From assembly GCA_046481785.1 (NCBI GenBank), contig JAWOJF010000093.1, forward strand, positions 1 through 19,705: a DNA stretch of 19,705 nt. The letters are read 5' to 3'. The position numbers and the translations under genes were made by a program. Below the pieces are notes generated by a model. That model was not told the DNA's origin, made no database searches, and worked only from the letters and a program-made list of their open reading frames with translations. This document shows positions 1 through 8,077 of this stretch, in pieces. Each line of letters starts with the position of its first letter. Positions within the stretch are counted from its first letter, which is position 1. This DNA is from JAWOJF01 sp046481785. Its GTDB lineage: Bacteria; Bacteroidota; Ignavibacteria; Ignavibacteriales; Ignavibacteriaceae.

Positions 1-823
1 AATTTACTCCCTTTCTAATATCGATCTTCTTGCCTGCTCCAACATTAAGATAGTCGGCGCCGTAAACATCCTCAAACATTTTACGTGTAGTGTTACCGCT
101 GCAATGTGTTGGAGAAATAGTATGAATTTCCAGGAAAGATATTATTTGAATAAATTCATTTATATCTTCTTCATTTAAACGGTGGAGATGGAATCCGCCT
201 AAAGCAAGATAAATGGTTTCATTTGGAAGTTGATCTATTGTCTTCTGAAGAATATTTGTTATTCCGGGATGAGCACAGCCGGTAATAACAACCAAACCAT
301 TTGGTGACCTGATTACCATTGATTGTTCCGGAATTGCTTCTCCCATTTCACCTAGAGAAAAAACGTTCGGTATTATTTCCCGGAAGGAAGATACCGGGAA
401 ATATTTTGCTCCGGATTCTTTTATCTTTTCAATTAATTCATTTGGAAAAGACTGCGGATAATAAATGGTTACTTTAGAATTCCTTTTTAAAAAATCATTT
501 AACCCACCGGTGTGATCATGATGGAAGTGAGATAAAACTACTATATCAATACCTTCAGGATCAATATTTAACTTTGCCATATTATTTAGTAATATACTTC
601 CGTTATCGCCTGTATCAAAAAGTATTTTTGTCTTACCAACCTCAGCCAGACAGGCAAAACCCCAATCAGTTGTTAAACCATTCTGGAACTGGTTGTTATC
701 ATAGATAACCGTGATAATAACATCATCTGTTTTATTTTTATTTTGGGTCTGCGGCATTATGAACTCTCCGGTAATTATAATATTTAAAAGAGCAATTAAT
801 AGAAAACTCAGTTTACTTTTCAT
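1..823 (-). CDS. MBL-fold metallo-hydrolase, exported (3' end cut by window edge)
   Basis: Reading the minus strand from ATG at 823 gives an open frame to base 1, about 274 codons, with no stop reached. The metal-binding motif SHFHHDHTGGL is followed by an ITGCAHPG segment, a GGFHLH segment and a late PTHCSGN motif. This set is typical of the COG1237 branch of the metallo-beta-lactamase superfamily (dihydropterin-synthase-like metal-dependent hydrolases), and two metal ions in the active site are expected. The first ~17 residues (MKSK, then a leucine/isoleucine-rich stretch) look like a signal peptide, so the enzyme probably acts outside the cytoplasm. The start overlaps the end of the deformylase gene by 11 bp, which suggests translational coupling. 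An internal Met near residue 22 would give a cytoplasmic form. The substrate cannot be told from the sequence. Confidence 0.88.
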   Translation of the reverse strand, partial: MKSKLSFLLIALLNIIITGEFIMPQTQNKNKTDDVIITVIYDNNQFQNGLTTDWGFACLAEVGKTKILFDTGDNGSILLNNMAKLNIDPEGIDIVVLSHFHHDHTGGLNDFLKRNSKVTIYYPQSFPNELIEKIKESGAKYFPVSSFREIIPNVFSLGEMGEAIPEQSMVIRSPNGLVVITGCAHPGITNILQKTIDQLPNETIYLALGGFHLHRLNEEDINEFIQIISFLEIHTISPTHCSGNTTRKMFEDVYGADYLNVGAGKKIDIRKGVN

Positions 824-1304
824 TTTGAGCCACCTTATGTTTAACCATCGAATGCAGTCTTTCCGCTAATGATTGATAATCTGTTATAAGAATACCATTC
901 AGATGATCAACTTCATGCTGAATAACACGTGCTGTAAGTCCTGTTAGCTCCTGTTCTTTTTCTTTTTCATGAATATCTGTATATCTGACTAAGATTGATT
1001 GATTCCTTTTAATTGAAACAAATATTTCAGGAAGACTGAGGCATCCTTCCTCCAGAAAATCTTCCCCAAAGCCCGTAAGTATTTCCGGGTTTATCATTGA
1101 AATCAGCCCATTGCCAATATCTGCTATTATAACACGCTGCAATACTCCAACTTGCGGAGCCGCTAAACCTATACCTTTGTGAGTATACATAATTCCGCAC
1201 ATTCCCTTAAGCAGCCGCCAGGTATTTCCATTTATTTCTGTTACAGGCCGGGAAGTCTCTCTCAAAACTGAATCCGGGTAAATTTTTAAAGTATACTTTT
1301 TCAT
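813..1304 (-). CDS. def: Peptide deformylase
   Basis: A 163-residue protein with all three deformylase motifs: GIGLAAPQ at residues 44-51, EGCLS at 86-90 (its Cys is a metal ligand) and HEVDH at 130-134 (two His ligands and the catalytic Glu). It removes the formyl group from the initiator methionine of new proteins in the cytoplasm and normally uses Fe2+. An AAAGGA sequence lies about 7 bases before the start. The length is normal for a bacterial type I enzyme. Def is usually next to fmt or priA; here it sits near the end of a long metal- and sulfur-related gene run, with its 3' end overlapping an MBL hydrolase, so it may be an accessory copy. Paralogy cannot be judged from this window. Confidence 0.95.
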   Translation of the reverse strand: MKKYTLKIYPDSVLRETSRPVTEINGNTWRLLKGMCGIMYTHKGIGLAAPQVGVLQRVIIADIGNGLISMINPEILTGFGEDFLEEGCLSLPEIFVSIKRNQSILVRYTDIHEKEKEQELTGLTARVIQHEVDHLNGILITDYQSLAERLHSMVKHKVAQNEK

Positions 1305-1355
1305 ATCAATATCCTTTGTCCAATTTCGGATATCATCTTGTTTATTTATTCAATT

Positions 1356-1676
1356 CTAAAAACTAACTACCTTTTCCGAGTCTTTAACCAAATCATATAA
1401 GTCTTTCATTGTAGATAATGGACATAGTTCAGAACCTTCCGAGTTTCTGATTTTAAGACATGTACCGCAGGCTAAAATCTCTCCACCACTGTCAACAAGC
1501 AATTGCATCTGTTCCAAAACATTAAATTTATCATCCTTCATTTTTTCACATTCAACACCTTTTGCCAGCAAAAACACCTTTACCTTATCACCCTCTTTTA
1601 ACGAAAACACTCCAAGACGAAAAGCATTCCAGACCGTTTCAGGATCAGTTGAGTAGATTATAATTCCCAATTTCAT
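1356..1676 (-). CDS. DsrE/DsrF-like family protein
   Basis: A 106-residue protein that begins with a Rossmann-like strand (MKLGIIIYS) and carries ACGTC (Cys70, Cys73) followed by an SELCPLSTM segment with Cys85. This pattern is common in small DsrE-family proteins, which act in sulfur relay or persulfide chemistry (DsrE, TusD and relatives) or have no known role. An additional Cys43 lies in the central region. An AGGAG sequence sits 7 bases before the ATG, supporting the start. It is separated by about 50 bases from the DUF89 gene upstream and from def downstream, all on the same strand. The Cys pair fits a sulfur-carrier or redox role, but this is inferred from the family only. Confidence 0.8.
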   Translation of the reverse strand: MKLGIIIYSTDPETVWNAFRLGVFSLKEGDKVKVFLLAKGVECEKMKDDKFNVLEQMQLLVDSGGEILACGTCLKIRNSEGSELCPLSTMKDLYDLVKDSEKVVSF

Positions 1677-1729
1677 AAATTATCTCCTATTTATTTGATA
1701 GCCTCTGCTTTGTTAATATTACTTATAAT

Positions 1730-2614
1730 TTAATGATTACTATTGCCATTATGATAGTACAGCATACTTGTACCAACCGGATAACCGGTAATTCCTGCAA
1801 TAACCTCACATTTAACTTTGAACATGAAGTAGATCGGGCGATTTGCATTATATAGTGTTTCAAAATTTCCCTGTCCCTTTGCTATAACGATGTCCGTAGT
1901 ATTATACAGTTCCACAAATTCATGTGTGCAATACTCAAGGTCTACCCCGGCAATAACACTGCCGGATTCTATTACCCTGCATAATTCATTAATTTTTAGA
2001 TTCAGAGCATCTTCCATAGTAATATCATTCAGTATTTCATTTGAACGAACTGCGAACACAACTTCTTTAGGCAGTAATTGTTTCAGAAGAAATTTATCAA
2101 AAACTGCTTCTTCATAATTATCACCAATAAAAAGAATTGTTTTCGCTTTTTTAAAATCATTCTTAAATGAGGGAAGTGAATCCAGGTTGATATTGTCTGA
2201 TGTAATTACATTAACTTCTTTATCAATGTCGAAATTAGGATTTGCAGCAATATCTATAGTATTACCGGCAATTGAGGTTCTTACTGCCATTTCTAATTTA
2301 TCATCGGATGCTTCGATCATAGTATTCAGGTAGTTTACATATTTTAATGCCTGCTCCAGGTTTTTATGCTTTATTTTTTTATATGCTTTTTTTATGTCGA
2401 TATATTTTCCAATTATTGATTGAAGTACAATAGAGAAATGAGGGGAAGTTTTTATGTCCCTGTGAACAAGCAGTTCCGTTAGTGTGTCATATAGAATATT
2501 TTTTAGAATTACCGGATCAGTAATTCCTGCCAATCTGGAAGAAGTATATGCCTGTTTAACGATACATGGTATGCATCCTGGTTGAATTCCAGAGTTTTGT
2601 CCAAAGTTTGTCAT
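1730..2614 (-). CDS. DUF89 / ARMT1-like protein (putative metal-dependent phosphatase)
   Basis: A 294-residue protein with the N-terminal CIPC pair (Cys14, Cys17) seen in prokaryotic DUF89 proteins, AGNTID near 116-121, GDN at 164-166 followed by EEAVFDKFLL, and AKGQGNFETL at 245-254. The C-terminal VKCEVIA segment also fits the family. Characterised DUF89 members are Mn2+/Ni2+-dependent phosphatases that remove damaged sugar phosphates ('damage-control' enzymes). The Asp/Asn residues of the GDN and GN motifs and a late Asp are the usual metal ligands. The gene starts 3 bases after the putative metal exporter gene, so the two are probably cotranslated. The substrate is unknown. Confidence 0.82.
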   Translation of the reverse strand: MTNFGQNSGIQPGCIPCIVKQAYTSSRLAGITDPVILKNILYDTLTELLVHRDIKTSPHFSIVLQSIIGKYIDIKKAYKKIKHKNLEQALKYVNYLNTMIEASDDKLEMAVRTSIAGNTIDIAANPNFDIDKEVNVITSDNINLDSLPSFKNDFKKAKTILFIGDNYEEAVFDKFLLKQLLPKEVVFAVRSNEILNDITMEDALNLKINELCRVIESGSVIAGVDLEYCTHEFVELYNTTDIVIAKGQGNFETLYNANRPIYFMFKVKCEVIAGITGYPVGTSMLYYHNGNSNH

Positions 2615-2617
2615 AAT

Positions 2618-3457
2618 TTATGATCCTGCTAAATACAAAATTATACCTATAACTAATCCGAAAATCAGGTTAAAAGTTTTAATTAAAACCGAGTCTTTAA
2701 CAGAGAAAGCTAACAGCGGAAGCATTCCATGTCCATCCTGGACGATTGAGCTTGTAAACAGAATGGAAAAAGGAATAAGTCCTTTAGCAAAGAGAGTAAC
2801 AAAAATTAAATGAGGGCCCGATTCCGGAATAAGCCCAATGACCCCGCTGAATAATAAAAACATAAAGCTATATTCAGCAGTAATCCTCTCCAGATCAATA
2901 AACTTCATTCCATATTCAATAATTAATAAAGCTCCGAAAGTCCAGAGGAAAATTCTTACAAGATGCCCCTTGAGGATATGCAGCCAGATATGTTCTCTAA
3001 AATAATGTTTATACCCTTCCTGCCCGGGATGATATTGCCTATACTCACAGTCAGTGCAGGTTTTTATATTGAATTTCTTAATCAGGTAATCACTTAAAAA
3101 GCCTACTACGATTCCGAGAAAGAATAGAATCAAAAACATAACAAGTGCAGTATCAGGGAAAAGCGCCAGCATTACAAATTGTTCATCACCCGCTGTAGCA
3201 AACATCAGACCTGCAAGAGCTCCAAAGCTTAACATCCCGTGCATATAGAGAGATACACCTGCAAAGGCACCCAGGCAGCCGGGTGAAGCTCCGAGTAACG
3301 CAGCAATTACATACTGTTTCCATCTTCCGCTGCTTTTAAGTACTGCTTCAAGCTTTCCTTTTGTTTTAACATTAATTAAATCAACTGCAAGCATCATTGC
3401 CATAACAAAAAGTGTAACTTTAAGAGATTCTTTAAGAACATTTAAAAATATTTCCAT
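2618..3457 (-). CDS. Putative heavy-metal exporter, ArsP_2-type polytopic membrane protein
   Basis: A 279-residue membrane protein with many hydrophobic helices. It matches the pattern of the ArsP_2 family ('putative 10TM heavy-metal exporter', also annotated as putative manganese transporter). The first half contains GASPGCLGAFAGVSLY and then ATAGDEQFVMLALFP. The second half contains GLIPESGPHLIFV and SSIVQDGHGMLPLLAFS, a repeat of helix hairpins with conserved Gly, Asp and His. A cytoplasmic-type loop near the middle holds a CTDC pair and several His residues, plausible for metal binding. Its ATG shares one base with the TAA of the preceding radical SAM gene (TAATG), so translation is coupled. 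The transported ion is unknown. Confidence 0.75.
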   Translation of the reverse strand: MEIFLNVLKESLKVTLFVMAMMLAVDLINVKTKGKLEAVLKSSGRWKQYVIAALLGASPGCLGAFAGVSLYMHGMLSFGALAGLMFATAGDEQFVMLALFPDTALVMFLILFFLGIVVGFLSDYLIKKFNIKTCTDCEYRQYHPGQEGYKHYFREHIWLHILKGHLVRIFLWTFGALLIIEYGMKFIDLERITAEYSFMFLLFSGVIGLIPESGPHLIFVTLFAKGLIPFSILFTSSIVQDGHGMLPLLAFSVKDSVLIKTFNLIFGLVIGIILYLAGS

Positions 3458-4398
3458 TAAGGTCTCAGGTTAAGTACAAAGTAAGGGCTATGATTATAGT
3501 TCACCTTCTTTATTTTCAGATTATCGATCAAATTATCTACCAGTTTCCAATCATTTCCAGACCTCTTTAAGAATTCTTCGATAGCATCCTGCCGCATTGG
3601 ATGAACAGCCAGAATGCTCAATAATTCTTTTCCGGCATCTGATGTATATGAAAAATCTGTTCCTTCAAAATGCGCTATCAATTCAGTATTAATATTCAGC
3701 TCACTAAATGCCTGGTAAGCCGCCAGCAGCTTCTTCTCTCCTGGCGGATATACAAAATATTCGGCCGGTGGTCTTGTGGGCACAAGTATATAAGCCTTAT
3801 CCGGATTTATAATCTTAACAACTTCGGCAGTTTTCCTGATAGATGCTGTCCGGTCATTTATACCTTTGACTAACATAGTTTCTGTAACCAGCTTACCTTT
3901 ATAATCTGTGGCAAAATCAATCATGCCTTGTAAAATGTCTGGTAGTTTCAATAAACCATGCGGCCTGTTTACAGCTTTCCAAACCGCAGTATATGCTGAA
4001 TCAATTTTAAGTGAAACCCAGTCAGCAAGCATAAGAGCAGATTTTACCTCATCCATAAAAAGTAATGATGAATTTGTAATGACAGCTATTTTTATTCCAA
4101 GTGTTTTTAATTTCTCAATTGTAATTCCAATGTTAACATCAAGAGTTGGTTCACCATCCGGAACAAATGTCAGGTAATCGATTTTTCCCCCGGCTAATTT
4201 TAATTCTTCTAATTTATGCTTCACTTCATCAACAATTTTATCAGGCTTAAAAAATCCCTTCCGTTTATTCTGCATAACATTTGTTAGCCCCAACTGGCAG
4301 TACACACAGGAATATGTGCAGTTTTTAAAGAGAATGTTATTTATCCCCAGACTTCTGCCAAGTCTGCGTGAAGGTATTGGTCCAAATACTATTGACAT
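3457..4398 (-). CDS. Radical SAM protein, COG0731-like
   Basis: A 313-residue protein. The start, FGPIPSRRLGRSLGIN, is characteristic of a group of radical SAM enzymes annotated as COG0731 (distantly related to wybutosine enzyme TYW1). The CxxxCxxC cluster is Cys27, Cys31 and Cys34 and would bind the [4Fe-4S] that cleaves S-adenosylmethionine. A DGEPTLD segment further along corresponds to the usual GGEP SAM-binding motif. The C-terminal ~80 residues look like a small winged-helix-type domain. It overlaps the exporter gene by one base and follows the DUF2695-like gene after 6 bases. The target substrate is not known. In other genomes such genes often lie near metal or redox accessory genes. 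Confidence 0.87.
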   Translation of the reverse strand: MSIVFGPIPSRRLGRSLGINNILFKNCTYSCVYCQLGLTNVMQNKRKGFFKPDKIVDEVKHKLEELKLAGGKIDYLTFVPDGEPTLDVNIGITIEKLKTLGIKIAVITNSSLLFMDEVKSALMLADWVSLKIDSAYTAVWKAVNRPHGLLKLPDILQGMIDFATDYKGKLVTETMLVKGINDRTASIRKTAEVVKIINPDKAYILVPTRPPAEYFVYPPGEKKLLAAYQAFSELNINTELIAHFEGTDFSYTSDAGKELLSILAVHPMRQDAIEEFLKRSGNDWKLVDNLIDNLKIKKVNYNHSPYFVLNLRP

Positions 4399-4404
4399 AT
4401 TAAC

Positions 4405-4662
4405 CTAATTATGATACTTGACCTGCCCGGATATTTTTCTTAGATCAAGTTTATTTATTATATCGCAGTCACAATTCAATCCTTCGTCATTAAAGAACCT
4501 TATAATCTTATCAATCTCTGACTTCGAAAAATTTTCATTTAAGTACCATTCTGTGTGCTTAAAATTATTTTCACATTTTTTCTCAGCGCTAAATACTTCA
4601 TATAAGTATGCCTGTAAAAAGGCCAAATAATGAACCGGTATTGGCAACTCTGTTTTAATCAT
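4405..4662 (-). CDS. Small DUF2695-like protein
   Basis: An 85-residue soluble protein. A Cys at residue 30 followed by HTEWYLNEN, then FFNDEGLNCDCDIINKL with Cys64 and Cys66, resembles the DUF2695 pattern (Cys, a Thr/Trp helix, then a 'G-x-CDC' motif before the C-terminal end). I assign it on this local resemblance only. The CDC pair and Cys30 could bind a metal. Its 5' end overlaps the CGGC gene by 8 bases and its 3' end is 6 bases from the radical SAM gene, so it belongs to the same transcription unit. Function unknown. Confidence 0.6.
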   Translation of the reverse strand: MIKTELPIPVHYLAFLQAYLYEVFSAEKKCENNFKHTEWYLNENFSKSEIDKIIRFFNDEGLNCDCDIINKLDLRKISGQVKYHN

Positions 4663-5101
4663 ATGCTAATCTTAATTCTTTTTCATTTAGTGCCGGCTTT
4701 ATTAATTCTTCCCACTCCTTTGTATTCCATGTATTTAAATTTGTATGAGTGATATAATATTTTTCGGGGATCGGATGAGTACCAACCACCACCTTTAGTT
4801 CGTATTTGGTCTCAATAAATTTTTTAAAATAATTGATATACGGGCATGGAGGGAAACCAACAACCATTCCGGTTGCAAAATGAATTACTTCAGCTCCGTT
4901 TTTTTTCAGTTCTTCCGGTGCATATTCAATATTGCCGCCGGGGCATCCGCCGCAGGTTGTATAGCCTACCAGATCAATTTCTTTATCTTTATAAATATCA
5001 AATGCTCCATCTCTTTTTTTAATTGAACTAAAGCATTTTCCCCCAGCACAAGTTTTATATCTGTCGCAAATAATAATCCCGATTTTTACTTTGCTGTTCA
5101 T
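4655..5101 (-). CDS. CGGC domain protein
   Basis: A 148-residue protein. Its N-terminal strand MNSKVKIGIIIC leads into a Cys-rich segment (Cys12, Cys18, Cys23), then TTCGGCPGGN (Cys50, Cys53), which gives the CGGC family its name, and FPPCPY with Cys86. These conserved cysteines suggest binding of a metal or Fe-S cluster. No member known to me has a firm biochemical role. These genes occur mainly in anaerobes. It lies 36 bases after the Mrp-type ATPase gene and overlaps the next small gene by 8 bases, so the protein could be a client of the cluster-assembly ATPase, but that is an inference. Confidence 0.85.
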   Translation of the reverse strand: MNSKVKIGIIICDRYKTCAGGKCFSSIKKRDGAFDIYKDKEIDLVGYTTCGGCPGGNIEYAPEELKKNGAEVIHFATGMVVGFPPCPYINYFKKFIETKYELKVVVGTHPIPEKYYITHTNLNTWNTKEWEELIKPALNEKELRLAYD

Positions 5102-5137
5102 AATCTTTCATTTATTGTTACTTTAGACTTTTTTAGC

Positions 5138-5965
5138 CTAAACTTTTAATTCTTTATGGAAATATTCCTCAATAACATTTACTATTGATTTAAAGGCATT
5201 TGTTACTTCACAATCTGGTTTTTCCGTAATTATTGATTTTCCATTGTCGGCATATATTCGTGCATCAATGTCAATAGGTATTGAACCCAGAAAATGGACA
5301 CCATAGTCGGCAGCAAGTTTTTCCCCGCCCCCTTCACCAAAAATATTTATAACCGCACTGCATCTTGGGCAAACAAAACCTGCCATATTTTCTACTACAC
5401 CTATACATGGAATCTCTAGTTTCTTTGCCATATTTATTGCACGTTCTGCATCCATTACCGAAACCTCCTGCGGAGTAGTAACAATTATGGCGTAATCCGG
5501 TTTCATTTCCTGAGCAATAGTAAGAATTTCATCCCCGGTACCGGGCGGTAAATCCGCAATCAGGTAGTCGAGTTCACCCCAATCTACATCTGCAAGAAAC
5601 TGGTTAATCATTTTCGAACGCATTGGGCCTCGCCAGATGATAGGCTGTCCTGGTTTTATTAGCCCTGCTACCGAGATTACTTTTAATCCGAATTTTTCAG
5701 AAGGAAGAATCAGCTTATTTGATACAAGCATTTCACCATTTACACCAACCATTTTTGCTACATTTGGACCAGTAATATCCGCGTCTAAAATACCCGTTGC
5801 ATATCCTTCCAATTGCAGTGCAAGGGCAAGATTAACACTTGCCGTAGTTTTTCCTACACCCCCTTTACCGCTAAAAACAGCTATCCGGTGCTTTATTTTA
5901 GAAATTGTCTGACTGATTCTCTTTTCTTCTTCTTCATATGCTTTTTGTTTTTCCTGATCATTCAT
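5138..5965 (-). CDS. Mrp/NBP35-type Fe-S cluster carrier ATPase
   Basis: A 275-residue P-loop ATPase of the Mrp/ApbC/NBP35 group. The deviant Walker A, GKGGVGKT at 33-40, has the signature lysine of MinD-like ATPases. DLPPGTGD lies at 138-145 and CPRC at 199-202, the pair that bridges a [4Fe-4S] cluster between two subunits in this family. The usual N-terminal MIP18 domain is absent; instead there is a short charged helix. An in-frame ATG at 6013 would add 16 residues, but it has no Shine-Dalgarno sequence. The ATG at 5965 follows AAGGGA, though at long spacing, and gives the normal N-terminus, so I prefer it. The protein probably carries Fe-S or other metal clusters to apo-proteins, in concert with the other two MinD-type ATPases of the run. 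Confidence 0.9.
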   Translation of the reverse strand: MNDQEKQKAYEEEEKRISQTISKIKHRIAVFSGKGGVGKTTASVNLALALQLEGYATGILDADITGPNVAKMVGVNGEMLVSNKLILPSEKFGLKVISVAGLIKPGQPIIWRGPMRSKMINQFLADVDWGELDYLIADLPPGTGDEILTIAQEMKPDYAIIVTTPQEVSVMDAERAINMAKKLEIPCIGVVENMAGFVCPRCSAVINIFGEGGGEKLAADYGVHFLGSIPIDIDARIYADNGKSIITEKPDCEVTNAFKSIVNVIEEYFHKELKV

Positions 5966-6025
5966 AATATTATTTATTCCCTTATTATTTCTCAGAGAAC
6001 AGAATATGTTCATCTGCTGGTTTAT

Positions 6026-7390
6026 CTAAATTACTCTTTGATTATGTTGTTGATATTTGTACCACTTTTTAATTGCATCAACAGTAGCATTAATAATAGG
6101 ATATGCTAAAGGAGATGCTGTTAGAAGGGGATGAGTACCAATTTGCAGAGTATTAATATCAATATCAGTCATTTTATTAAGTATCATTACAGACATAATA
6201 TTTATCATTTCGCCTACCGAGTCTCCTCCCATAATCTGAGCACCCATGAGTGTGTGAGAATATGTTGAAAAGATCAGCTTAACTTTAGTTTCAGAGGCCC
6301 CCGGTAATTTTCCCGGATGGCGGTTTACGGATTGTGCAACACCAACAGTATAATCAAGTGAGCGTGCTTTTGCTCTCCTTTCATTTATACCACTCATTGC
6401 AAATGCTGTATCCCCAATTTTTGTGGAAAATGTTCCGAGTACCCCGGCATACTGCCGCACTACTTTAATTGAAAAAAGATTAGATCCTACTAATCTGCCT
6501 TCAGCCATTGCAGTAGATGCAAGCATAATATTAGAAAATTCACCGGTAAAGAAATCATATTTTGCGGCACAATCTCCAATTGCAAAAATGTCTTTTTCCG
6601 AAGTTCTGAGATATGCATCCACTAATATGCCTTTACCTTCTTCAGTAGTAAGGTTTATCTTTTTAGCAAATTCAATATTTGGTTTGTATCCGCATGATAC
6701 TATCAGCAAATCACATGGAATGACAGAGCCATCATTTAATTCTACCCCGGTTACTCTGCTATTGCCTGCAATTTTCTGAACGCTTTTAGCAGTGACCACT
6801 TTGCAGCCCATTGAGATTAGTATATCCTTTACACATTCTCCAAATTCAATATCCATTGTTGGAATTAGACTATCCATCATCTCAACAATTGTAACATCCT
6901 TTTTAGCCTTAAGGAGTTCGTCAGCAACTTCTATCCCTATATATCCGCCCCCAAGTATTACTATTTTTTCTGATTTCCCGGTCTCGCTTTTAAGCTTTTC
7001 AAGATAATCTTTTTGTTTTCTTACAAGGAAAACTCCTTCTTTTTCAGAGCCTTCAATTTTCGGCATTACAGCAACCGATCCTGTTGCAACAACCAGTTTT
7101 TCAAAGTGAATTTCTTCACCGTTTTTTAGCAGCAGGCTGTGATCTGCAAATCCGACAGCTTCTTCATTAACTATTTCCACCTGATTTGCAATTAAAGAGT
7201 TATCCGGCAGAATGTTATCATCAACACTTTTTAGTGTATGCAGTGTATAAGGTATACCGCATGGTATTAATGGGTTGGGTTCCTTTCTTATAAGAACAAT
7301 ATTTTTATCAGGATAAGTATTTTTTGCGGAAATTGCACAGGCAACACCTGCAGGTCCTCCGCCAACTATAACTACATCATACTTTTTCAT
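6026..7390 (-). CDS. FAD-dependent pyridine nucleotide-disulfide oxidoreductase (CoA-disulfide reductase / NADH oxidase type)
   Basis: A 454-residue flavoprotein. GGGPAG at 10-15 binds the FAD ADP moiety, and ATGS at 102-105, GGGYIG at 147-152 (NAD(P)H site) and IGDCA at 271-275 complete the class pattern. A single redox Cys, Cys44 in IPCGIPY, replaces the CxxxxC disulfide of lipoamide-type enzymes. This is the mark of CoA-disulfide reductase, NADH oxidase/peroxidase and polysulfide reductase relatives. The C-terminal dimerisation domain is present. It may reduce CoA disulfide, polysulfide or O2. Position between a methyltransferase and an Fe-S carrier, together with DsrE and CGGC genes downstream, favours thiol or sulfur redox work. 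The exact substrate is not determined by the sequence. Confidence 0.88.
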   Translation of the reverse strand: MKKYDVVIVGGGPAGVACAISAKNTYPDKNIVLIRKEPNPLIPCGIPYTLHTLKSVDDNILPDNSLIANQVEIVNEEAVGFADHSLLLKNGEEIHFEKLVVATGSVAVMPKIEGSEKEGVFLVRKQKDYLEKLKSETGKSEKIVILGGGYIGIEVADELLKAKKDVTIVEMMDSLIPTMDIEFGECVKDILISMGCKVVTAKSVQKIAGNSRVTGVELNDGSVIPCDLLIVSCGYKPNIEFAKKINLTTEEGKGILVDAYLRTSEKDIFAIGDCAAKYDFFTGEFSNIMLASTAMAEGRLVGSNLFSIKVVRQYAGVLGTFSTKIGDTAFAMSGINERRAKARSLDYTVGVAQSVNRHPGKLPGASETKVKLIFSTYSHTLMGAQIMGGDSVGEMINIMSVMILNKMTDIDINTLQIGTHPLLTASPLAYPIINATVDAIKKWYKYQQHNQRVI

Positions 7391-7440
7391 TTTTCATCCT
7401 ATTTTTAGAACATTATTTATTGAACATATTTTTGTTTTTA

Positions 7441-8073
7441 TTATTCTTTTTCCGCTTTAATAACTATAAAGCCGCCTTCGCCATAACCAACTTTATATGG
7501 CTGGACTTCATTTATCATATGAAGTTCGCCGAATACTGTCTGGATAATTTCTAAATTGGTAAAGTGTGTTTCCTTCAAACATCTTATAATTTCACCTGTA
7601 TGATGAAATGAAGATAGCCGGTAGAATCTGTTAACTTTTTTTATATTATGATAAGCATCCCCCAGCGGACTGCTTTCATTTACAAAACCGAGAATAAAAT
7701 TACCTTTGGGCTTTATTATTTTGTTTACTTCCCAAAAGGTTTTGAATATATCATCAATAAAACAGACCGGGGTAGCTAATAATGCATAATCATAAGATGA
7801 AACAGGTAGCGGTAAATTCTCTGAGGTCCCGGCATATACTTTTATGCCAATTTCTGACGCATGTTCTATTACATCAGTAAAGCGTTCAACTCCCTCATTT
7901 ATATCAAGGGGTCGTGCAAATCTCCCGTTTCCTATTCCTATTGAAATACCTTTTTTCTCCCGGGGTATGAAAATTTTTATTGCCTCAAGTTCTGATTCAT
8001 AAATACAAAAATGGGGATCAAACCATTTTTCATGCTCATCTAAATAATCAGTTAAGTGTTGTTCCCGTATCAT
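7441..8073 (-). CDS. Class I SAM-dependent methyltransferase
   Basis: A 210-residue Rossmann-fold methyltransferase. Motif I is ISIGIGNGR near 43-51, followed by an acidic end of strand 2, a YDYALLATPVCFIDD segment corresponding to motif IV, and FWEVNKIIKPKGNFILGFV as the usual 'methylation domain 11' ending. It starts only 4 bases after the radical SAM gene, and the pair is very likely coexpressed and functionally linked. The substrate is unknown: small molecule, lipid and peptide are all possible. Confidence 0.82.
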   Translation of the reverse strand: MIREQHLTDYLDEHEKWFDPHFCIYESELEAIKIFIPREKKGISIGIGNGRFARPLDINEGVERFTDVIEHASEIGIKVYAGTSENLPLPVSSYDYALLATPVCFIDDIFKTFWEVNKIIKPKGNFILGFVNESSPLGDAYHNIKKVNRFYRLSSFHHTGEIIRCLKETHFTNLEIIQTVFGELHMINEVQPYKVGYGEGGFIVIKAEKE

Positions 8074-8077
8074 TGTT

